A DNA stretch of 64,000 nt from Dipteronia dyeriana (lineage: Eukaryota > Streptophyta > Magnoliopsida > Sapindales > Sapindaceae), in contig CM065298.1 in the NCBI GenBank assembly GCA_032871835.1, forward strand, positions 96,781,891-96,845,890, given 5' to 3'. The notes beneath the pieces were generated by a model. The model saw only the letters and a list, made by a program, of their open reading frames with translations. It had not been told where the DNA came from and did no database searches. Positions 55,831 to 64,000 of this stretch are shown here, piece by piece (within the stretch, counting starts at the first letter, position 1; every line of letters starts with the position of its first letter). A program made the translations under genes and the position numbers.

Positions 55831-56450
55831 GATGACATCCTCATGAGTAGGATAGGAGGGTAGTTTTTAGGTGAAGGGGTCACTTGAGAGATTGTACTTT
55901 TCTTATCTATTAGTGGATTTTGTTTGCCGGTGGTTGCTAACCCATGGATGTTTCCTCTTTGGAGGTTTACCACGTTATATCTTGTGTCAACTTTTCTCTA
56001 TCCCTATCTCTCTTATATTGGTAATTGTTATTTGAATAATGTGGATATAACTTTATATGTAAGTTGACTTCCTTACACAATATTGTTTGTGTATGTTAGA
56101 TAACTTTGTATCTTGTGATATTCCATTCAAGTTGTAAAGTACCACATTGTAATACCCTAAGTACAACTTATGGAATTTTGTCTACATTGAATATATTTGT
56201 TCATAAGATACATTGACTCTTGTTGTACATTTTGTAGACTAAGAGTGAAGATTTGAGCATACATGAATATATTGTTTTCTCACAACAATCATGTTAAATG
56301 TTAATTTTTATGCTTATCAAGGTTTTGTCACTAGTCTTGAAATATTTGTTAAAAGTGAGAGACAACCTATTCACCCCTTCCCCCCTAGGTTGTTTAGTAT
56401 AACATTGTACATATTATTTTCAAGTATCTAATACTAGTGGTATACAGAAT

Positions 56451-57480
56451 TCTCTCTCATATGCTCATTATCTCTCTAGAACGTAGGAAGGTGGTAACTT
56501 CGTACTTGTTGAATAGTGGACGTCACGACGGCCGTGTTCTGATCACAGAATTTAGGCCTGACGTACTTCTCTCTCCCTTTTACTATGTCGTCTATATGTC
56601 TCCCCCCTTTCTCTTTTTCTTTTTAGGCATATTTATATATGACCGAATCAATTTGAACGGGTGTATCTCCCGCCTTGATTCTCTGAACCTACTCCCCCCT
56701 TATCGGGCAGGATCCTCTATTTGAAAGTCGTTGACTTCGAGTAAATAACAGAAGCGATGATATTGTTGACGAAGATAAGTTTGTTTCCTTTTTGGAATCA
56801 AACTCTTGACTTGCATGTAAATGCTGGTTATTACGTAGATATGTTCATGTGTGTACTTACGACATGATTCTTCATGGAGGTCGTTGAGCTTGCCGTTAGT
56901 AGTCTTCGTAGAGCGAGGTAGATCTATGCTTTGGTTCCATTCTCGGAAGCTTGGAATGGACATCCTAGCAGGCATTCCTAGGAGGTAACATGGATCTGAT
57001 TCACTTAGAGGCCTTCTTCCACCTCGTATCGTGGAGAGGACAGCGGGCTCCTAGAGAGGTTGGTGGGCTTCTCATTCAGCTATGAATTAAGTTTGACCTC
57101 TAAAAGCCTTAACCCGTAGGGGGCTTGCTTTGCTTGTCGAGCTTCTTTCAAATGTTTCTTGAGCTTGGCGACCTTCCCTTGCTTTCACGGGATGGTTGAG
57201 GAGCCCGACCCTAGGAACCGAGATTTCCAGGTAGGTGGCCTCGAGAAGCCCGAATTTCAGTGTTCGTGTGGGGGCTCGACCTGGTTGTGCCTAGCTTCTT
57301 CCCTGATAGTTCTGAAGCCCGGTGATCCTTCCGTGCTTCTGCGGGGTAGTTTTATGGTACACCCGGGGTTTCATGAATGTCGATTTTGGGCTTCGATTCG
57401 GGCTGGGAGAGTGAAAAATTTCTCTTTGACCCCTAGACAAATTTTACTATTAACATATATATTTATATAGGACATAATGT
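56451..57480. other. Unassigned, less AT-rich DNA after G3
   Basis: No domain recognised on either strand. It has notably more G+C than its neighbours, with repeated words such as GAGCCCGA, GAAGCCCG and GGGCTTC (57195-57395), suggesting another retrotransposon LTR or interior that I cannot name. Confidence 0.35.
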
Positions 57481-58533
57481 AATATATTATGTATTATTAT
57501 ATAAAAAAATATAATAATATTTAATATATAAAATAACATATATAATATTATAATATATGTAAATATATTTATTATGTTTTTTATATATTATTATAATATG
57601 TATATATATATATTAATATAATATATACAGTTATATTTTTATTATATAATATATATATATATATATTGTATTTATTTATAATTTAATAGTTTAGTTTTGA
57701 TTAATTCGTTTTTTGATATGTTTTTTTGAATTAATTTTTGATGTGTTACTTTTGTTTAATTTAAAAATTACAATACAAAAATTATATTGGTTAATTATAT
57801 AATCAATTTGTTTATATTTGTAATAATATTAAACAAAATGCCAAAATTGATATTTCAATTTTTGATAGTTTTCGGTTAACCTACTAGACGCGTTTTTTTC
57901 ATTTTCATTTTTAAAATACAGCTTTCAGTATTTGCTACCAGACACGTTTTCAGAATTTGAAACTGAAATCAAAAATACTGTTTTCATTTTCATTTTTGTT
58001 TTTGAAAAACGCTTACAGGACGGACCCTAAACTTTTCTTCAGTGATCCATTGTTTCTTTGTAAAACATATACCAACTTCATTTTTTTTATTTAGACCAAC
58101 TTTTTGTTTTTGGTTCACCAACTTCTTGTTTTTGGTTCACATTTAAACATCTTCTTATATGTACACGAAAATTACAATGTACAGAAATTTCGCACATTTT
58201 TTTTGTACATATTCGATTCCACAACGTTATAGAACATATTACATATGTCTTATAATCGATTCTCGTAAGAAAAAATGTGTTAAACCCCACACAATCATCT
58301 CTACCTCTTTTAAAATTTCAGATCCAAGTATTCTTTGAATTTTAATTAAACGGATCACTACTGACTAGATTTATTTCATTTAATTCACCATCCAATGTAA
58401 CTTAAGGTGAATGGTGCTTATTCATTTTGATAATGTTCAGGACCGTCACCACCGCGGAGTGGTACATAAAGGATATATATATATATTCTACCTAATTTTT
58501 TCGATATCTCATTGAAGGGCCAAATCTACAAAA
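57481..58533. other. AT-rich spacer
   Basis: TA-rich to about 57700. Then short repeated TTTTCATTTT words at 57895-58010. No gene. Confidence 0.45.
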
Positions 58534-58805
58534 TATTTTAAAGAGATAATTACTCCGGTGGCCACCTATTTGTTCTCACACTATCAAAATAGTCATTAGA
58601 TGGAGATTTCGTTTCAAAATGGCCACTTTTGGTGAAAAGTGTGACACTAATTGTCATTCTATCCAATTTCGTCGTACCGTTAAATGAATGGCATTATAGT
58701 AAATGAGGGGATGATATGGATTTATTTTAGATTTTTTTTGGAAATCAATTTTTTCTTTTGTTTTTTAAAATGATTCATTATATTTAATGCACGTATATAT
58801 GTATA

Positions 58806-58818
58806 GTATATCTCAAAT

Positions 58819-58875
<57 letters not shown>
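58806..58875. repeat. (CA)n and (AT)n microsatellite
   Basis: A CA run at about 58820-58843 followed by an AT run to about 58875, inside E2. Confidence 0.93.
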
Positions 58876-58879
<4 letters not shown>

Positions 58880-59140
58880 TATATTTCTTTTCAACTTATA
58901 AAAAGTAAAGTATATAACTATAGTTTATATATCATCCATGATGAAATGCATGTTTCTATAATTTGTTGCTTTATGAGCTTTTCGATTTTATAGAAATCTC
59001 TCGTTATATTACAATATACATACATAGAGAGCATATCGATGATGCTTAAGAACAAATCACATAAACACTCAACTTTTGACATAAATTTTAACACAATTTT
59101 ATAGCCCTTCGATCAATAATATATTAATGGTTTAGATCAA

Positions 59141-60838
59141 TGATCAGACCATATTTATACATATTTAAGGTCCTCATTTCTTATCATTTGTTCTCATTTT
59201 CCAGTATATTTTGGTTCATAATATGTTTTATGAGGTTTTTGTATGTATTATAGCATAAATAAGATATCCGAGCTTAATTGAAAAGTTTAGTTGTTTTATG
59301 GGCTGAATTTGTAACAGTTCGTGCAGACTACCCAACTTCGGAAAGCTATATCTCCCTGCTCATAATAAATCAAGTTGAGATCCAGATATATACGGAAAGC
59401 CCCAAATGTCTACTTTATAACAGTTTTTACGGATTACAATTCTAGATTTTCTAGAGGGAGTTATAACCTTTTCTATAACAGTGTGCGTTGTTGGAAACCA
59501 CTGAAGAAGCAAAGAATCAAGAAGTGAAGGCATGCACTGGTGTGGCACTTGACAACCAGCGTACCCTCACCAGCACACTTTCTCCAGTAGGGTGGCACTG
59601 GTGAAGCGTTGGTCGACCAACGAACCCTCACCATCACACTTTTTTCAGTAGGTTGACTCTGGTGAAGTGCCACTCGACCAGCGCACGTGTTCAACTCAGC
59701 AGAATTTTTAGGGTTTTGTGCCATAGTTCCAAAAATATAAATACCTCATTTCAGCTCTTCTTGAGAACCTCTTGCACGACCCTTCATCTCCCAAAACACC
59801 TAAGAACATATTTTTACTCTCCAAATAACCAAATCACTACATCCAATCTTGAATCCATCTTCCAAACTTCAAATCTACTCTGCCAAACACTAAACATCCA
59901 AATTTCCCACCATTACCCACCATCAAAATATAACCTTGGAGCATAGAGGAAAGCATCAATAGAAGAAGCAAGTCAAGCACATTCAACCAATCAAGAGAGA
60001 GAAGATCAACACTTAGTTTATTCTTAACATTTCTCTATTTCATTTAGCACTTGTATTTGATTATGACTTATATAAAAATCACATCTTTTGTAGCCATGTC
60101 TTGTAATATGAACTAAAACCACCTTGGCTAAGGCCAAGATGAAACCTTTTCTATGAATCATTAATGAAGGTCATCACTTTATCACTATTGCTTGTGTTGT
60201 GTATAGTTATTTCATTCTCTTAATTATTATTGAGTGTGTAGCTAGCATTTCGTAATTATTTGGTTGTTTTGTGATGCACCAAGAGGAGAAACACACAATG
60301 TTCTCGATGAAATGAGTGATAGGAGTTGATAAGATAGAAATATGCAACGCTAGGTTCTAGGATTCATTTGTGTGCTATAAATCTTAATGAATTCACATGT
60401 AACTCTAATAACCATTGAGAAATATGTTATTGGTGTATGTGAATATTGTCTTTATCACTTGAGAGAGGGTAGAGAATAATTAAGGGTATCACGAATCTAC
60501 ATACACACTTGTATATTTTATTTTAATGATTTCACTAAAATTAGTGAGAATTGGATAAGTGGATTCAAATGTCTAAGCCTCATTCACATATACTTGCATC
60601 CAAATGTTTCGGTTTGTTTGCTTGTTTATGTAGTTTCATTTATTGCATTAGAATTGCAATTTCTTTAATTTAAATTAGAGTAGAGTAATCATAACCATCT
60701 TGATTTCAGTTGTCCAAAGAGTAGTTGAATTGATAAATTTCGGTAATAAATACATTAATCTCTATGGAACGGACTTTCTTTATCATCGTGCTACATCACG
60801 GCCCCGAAATATTACGGGCGCCCATTTCGGTGTGATCA
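59141..60838 (+). mobile_element. Solo LTR of the F (Athila-like) family
   Basis: Starts TGATCAGACC and ends GGTGTGATCA, flanked by exact ATCAA (59136-59140, 60839-60843). Its first ~350 bp match the F1 LTRs (AAGGTCCTCATTTC, TATATCTCCCTGCTCA). No interior or second LTR, so it is the product of LTR-LTR recombination. Confidence 0.85.
59607..59622. repeat. Perfect 16-bp palindrome in the solo LTR
   Basis: CGTTGGTCGACCAACG, between two ~66-bp repeats (ACCCTCACCA.CACACTTT...CAGTAGG, at about 59562 and 59628). Confidence 0.9.
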
Positions 60839-61844
60839 ATCAATAAACGAGTCTCTTTTTTAATTTTATATTTTCTATGATTCTTTCCTTTAAAAAAATA
60901 TTGTCTAATACATAACATTTAACTGTGTTCCTCTTCTCTTTTCTATCATTTTTTTTTCTTCTTCGTCTATTTCTCTTGCCTTTATCTTCTATTTTGATTT
61001 TTTTTTCTGTTGTCACTTCTATTTTGATATTTTCTTCTCTGAATTCATTAAACATAATTAAAATGATATCAATAATCTTTATTCTACATTACTATATATT
61101 GTCTATTTTTTTAAACTTCGTACAAGTTATGAAAACAATGTAACCAAGTCAATTAGATAACTTGGACACAATTTAAATATCGAATTAGTAGTTGAACACA
61201 ATTTTTTTTTTTGCTTAATCAAAATTTTATTTTCATTTAATTTCTTAAAGTAAACATATATTTAGGGAGGAAACAAAAAAATGGAGAAAGAGAAAAAATG
61301 TAGGATGAGATGAAAATTGAAGATGGGTGAGAAATAATTAATTATGAAAAATGAGAGAGAAAATAGGAGAGAGAAGAGCCAGGAGAGAAACATCATAAAA
61401 AGGAAAAATCTATAGAAAATCTTAAAAATAAACTAGAGACATATGGATTAATCTAAACCATTAATATATAATTGATCAAATGGCTACATAATCTTGTCAA
61501 AATTTGTGTCCCTCGATCCATCCCCATAATCGTGTCAAAATTTGAGATATGATATATGTATATACACACTAAATATAATTATTCGTTTTAAAAAACAAAA
61601 TCAAAAGTTGATTTCTAAAAAAAAAAATCTAAAATAAATTAATATTATCATCTTATTTACTAAAATGCCACTAATTTAACGGTAAGTTAACGTAATTGGA
61701 TGAAATAACTATTAGTGTCACACTTTTGTCAAAAATTGTCATTTTGAAATGAAATCTCCATCTAATAGTCATTTTGATAATACGAGAACAAATGGATGGC
61801 CACCGAGATAATTATCTCTATTTTAAAACTTAAATCTTCATAGA

Positions 61845-62148
61845 TTATGTCCCTAAAATTGCAAGATACATAGTTTTTTGAACTGAATCTAGAGATTTTT
61901 TAGATCCCCTATATTTTTATCCATAAAAGGACCAGTCCTTTCGAAAACATAAATATGTAATTAAGGCTGTACAAACTCAATAATTAGAGCCATAGATTTT
62001 CTTCCCCTAACAAGAGATAACAACAGAAGATTTTGTAATTTTTATATTTCATGTGAATATAGCATGTGTTGGTGCTCCAAATTATAATTTCGAATAATAA
62101 TATTTGTTTTTAATTATTTAAGTTGGTTTCAATTATATGTTTACGAAT
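61845..62148. repeat. Duplicated segment T, copy 2 (without the MITE)
   Basis: Direct counterpart of 50705-51390. It gives the empty-site version of 50829-51163 at about 61904. Confidence 0.8.
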
Positions 62149-62523
62149 ATGTAGTAGTATAAGATAGCATATATGAACAACTAGTAATGGATAAATGGTA
62201 TAAAATGAATTGCAAATACAAATATTACGACTTTAATATACACAAAAGTAATAATAATATTCAAATTGAACTTATTATACATTTTTTAATTGACTTTTCT
62301 AATAATTATATTAAGCATACGTCACTAATTCTGACCAATAATTTAATTTTCATTTCATATCTATAATTATTTTGAAAATCGAGTGGTATTGTATGGAAAA
62401 TTGGAAAGATCTCGAGTTTTCTACCAAATTATGAGAAACGAAAATAGGAATATTAAAAAATAAAAATAGTTATATTAAGGGCAATCAAAATCTATGAATT
62501 ATAAATAAATAAAAAATCCAAGC
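62149..62523. other. Unassigned AT-rich DNA
   Basis: No gene or repeat recognised. Confidence 0.4.
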
Positions 62524-63599
62524 TAGACCTGGTCACGGTTCGGTTCCGATTTGGAACCGCTAGTTACGGTTTCGTGGCAAGGTCAAACTGTAACTGTAAC
62601 TGTAATTGTAACCAACCTAGCCTGTTTGGTTTACGGTTTGTAACCGCCGGTTTGGCGGTTCCGGTTCCGGTTCCGATTCGAATCCGGTTCAGGACCGGTT
62701 TTTTCAATTTTTATAATAAAATAATAATAAAAAATAAGTGTGAAAAATATAATTTTTTTACGCATAATAATAATTAAAATTGAACAAAGTTTAAAATAAA
62801 AAATTGAACAAATATTTTCATTCTCAATATATTTCACTTAGAAGTTATAATGTATTTCATATAAAATATCTAATACAATTATCTAAATATACAATTGAAG
62901 TATTTAACAATGTTTAAAATAAAAGAAATTGAAATTGATTAATAAATACAAATTTACAATTGTAGAAAAATTATTTAAAAAAATTAGAAATTGACATTGC
63001 ATTCAAATATACAATGTAACTAAGTTGAAATATAAAAAAAAATGGTCTTACACTTAATTTTGCCCAGAATTAAATTACCTACGTATCCTCCACCAATGTA
63101 GAGGAATCAAAGGTCATGTAGTTGTTTTATCTTTAATTAGATACTCGGTGTTGAAGGTTGAAAGTTGGAACAGAATCTATTTGTTGTCTTCTGTTCCCGT
63201 GGTTTGGTCATCTTCGAAAAAATCATTCACTATCTTCGACTCGAGTTCTAGTTGTCTGTATTTTGTCTTTGTTCAATCATTAACACACATCTGGGCTTCA
63301 AGTGATTGTGGACACATAACCGACTGTCTTGGTTTAAAATATTTTCACCTACACTGAATTCTTACTCCACAGCAACGGTAGAAATCGGTGTTCCAAGAAC
63401 TTGTTTGGCAATAATAGCCAAAATTGGAAATACATGTTCATGATCCTACCACCAAACTTAGATACTAAATTCACTTTCTTCTAAAAATTCATGAGTGGTT
63501 TGTAAATACCGGTCAAGCTCTGAAATCCAACCGGATAAGGATGAAGAATATGTTCGTAATTTTTTGGCTCTTTGGGAAAACAATCGATCCCCTTGTAAG
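62524..63599 (-). mobile_element. hAT element H2, one end, truncated
   Basis: TAGACCTGGTCACGGTTCGG matches the H1 termini. A subterminal CGGTTCCGGTTCC array follows (62640-62700), and a hAT transposase C-terminus lies on the minus strand inside. The other end is missing: at about 63600 the sequence changes to dispersed repeat S. Confidence 0.7.
63248..63560 (-). pseudogene. hAT transposase C-terminal dimerisation domain (decayed)
   Basis: On the minus strand one frame reads WISELDRYLQTTHEFLEE, then VWW, DHEHVFPILAIIAKQVLGTP, STVAVE and EFSVGENILNQDSRL. This is the order of the hAT dimerisation domain (ELDxYL, WW, FPxLxxxAxxxLxxPxSTVxSE, FSxxxxxLxxxRxxL). The domain mediates dimer formation of hAT transposases. 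In-frame stops lie after FSI, after VWW and after STVAVE, so it is dead. The upstream catalytic and BED zinc-finger parts are absent. Its position just inside a hAT terminus (62524), transcribed toward it, fits the 3' end of a hAT element. Confidence 0.75.
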
Positions 63600-64000
63600 G
63601 ACCTCTATTTTTTATTGTCTTATTTCATGACAAACCAGATTGAGATTGTTTGTAATGGGTAGCTTAGGTCTCCTATTGTGACTCATCTTCAACAAGCTTC
63701 CTAGGTCTTAAAATACTTCAAGAGAGGTAATTCACTTGACTTAACTCTTGAAGAGATAGTAGTTGCACGCACACACTTACATGCATTTGTATTGACATGC
63801 ATTTGTTGTTGCATACACACACACACACACATACACTTACATGCATTTGAGTTGTTATGCATTTATTTTTTATTGCTCTTGGGTACATTTCACACACTTC
63901 ACACTTGCACATTTTGCATATAAGTTAGTGTGTTTAGTTTGCCTGGAAAAGAGGGTTTTCCTCTTCACAGCGGTGCAGTTCGTTGGCTATGCATCTGCCT
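63600..64000. repeat. Dispersed repeat S, copy at 63.7 kb
   Basis: Similar to 42345-42640 (GACAAACCAGATTGAGATTG, GGTAGCTTAGGT, AGTAGTTGCACGCACACAC). A (CA)n run lies at about 63816-63831. It runs off the window. Confidence 0.65.

Larger units (their letters stand above)
53685..56436 (+). repeat. Long Copia-type LTR G3 (SIRE/Maximus-like)
   Basis: Starts TGTTAGGTTTGTGAG. Near the end it has CAACCTATTCACCCC ... CCCCCTAGGTTG (56363-56394), the C-rich inverted motif typical of SIRE/Maximus LTR ends, and then a decayed Met-tRNA primer site TGGTATACAGAA (56438-56449). It matches G1 and G2 in reverse. No second LTR or gag-pol follows, so it is an orphan LTR. Confidence 0.65.
58543..61818. mobile_element. 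Mutator-like element E2 with inserted solo LTR
   Basis: The left end GAGATAATTACTCCGGTGGCC and the right end in reverse complement GAGATAATTATCTCGGTGGCC stay similar for roughly 170 bp. The flanks are TATTTTAAA on both sides (58534-58542, 61819-61827), an exact 9-bp TSD, the Mutator length. Without the solo LTR the element is about 1.6 kb and has no transposase. Confidence 0.88.

Noticed and set aside
51949..58032. A single large transposon bounded by GGCCTCGTCCTG and CAGGACGGACCC
   Set aside because: The inverted match is short and imperfect, there is no TSD, and the interval contains several unrelated elements.
1..64000. CRISPR arrays, bacterial operons, ribosome-binding sites
   Set aside because: The window is plant nuclear DNA; the tandem repeats seen are LTR units and microsatellites.

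Overview
This window is AT-rich nuclear DNA of a flowering plant, most likely a eudicot. It is a TE-dense, apparently heterochromatic interval. I find no intact single-copy host gene, rRNA, CRISPR or bacterial feature. Almost everything recognisable is a transposable element or its remains, nested several layers deep. The plant assignment rests on tRNA-Asp-primed Athila-like Gypsy elements, a Met-tRNA-primed Copia element, a plant L1-type LINE with a C-terminal RNase H, MULE-, hAT- and PIF-type DNA transposons, and a plant LOG-type gene. Coordinates of ends come from terminal motifs and target-site duplications (TSDs) read by eye.

Layout. (1) 58-7868: a hAT-type element with subterminal CGGTTCC repeats. 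A non-autonomous Athila-like retrotransposon on the minus strand ('A', 582-7485) is inserted in it. (2) 8671-23437: a deleted minus-strand Athila-like element ('C') with a related plus-strand element ('B', 8860-18675) inserted in its left LTR, leaving an exact GATCC duplication. B has gag, protease and integrase remains but no reverse transcriptase. Between integrase and its 3' LTR it carries an uninterrupted 183-codon ORF of unknown function (14613-15164) and an intronless copy of a LOG (cytokinin riboside 5'-monophosphate phosphoribohydrolase) gene (15466-16119). (3) 24830-37079: Copia-type LTR fragments ('G1','G2') around a coding-free Athila-like element ('F1') whose 5' LTR is split by a Copia element ('D', 27409-32380). 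(4) 37080-44287: MITE-like elements, another F-type LTR fragment (F2), a PIF/Harbinger-like coding fragment and unresolved AT-rich DNA. (5) 44288 to about 48431: a MULE-like element whose arms enclose a 5'-truncated LINE. (6) 49440-49860: a decayed endogenous pararetrovirus RNase H fragment. (7) 50.7-58.5 kb: a MITE with an empty paralogous site, a tandem duplication rich in AT and GGGGT repeats, and a long Copia LTR ('G3'). (8) 58543-61818: a MULE-like element with an exact 9-bp TSD containing a solo F-type LTR with its own exact 5-bp TSD. (9) 62524-64000: one end of a hAT element with a decayed transposase C-terminus, then a dispersed repeat.

The most interesting item is the LOG cassette in element B. 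It lies in one reading frame of 218 codons with the family motifs present, broken only by four in-frame stops, each one C-to-T change from a sense codon. It has a TATA box about 75 bp upstream of its ATG. The related element C lacks almost exactly this segment, across a 4-bp microhomology, but keeps the sequence matching the last codons. This suggests that the common ancestor carried the gene and that C lost it. Several further signals lie outside coding regions: copy-specific perfect hairpins in LTRs, a hairpin plus G-rich tract 1-2 kb upstream of each Athila-like 3' LTR, and a 28-bp exact inverted repeat that looks like a templated insertion.
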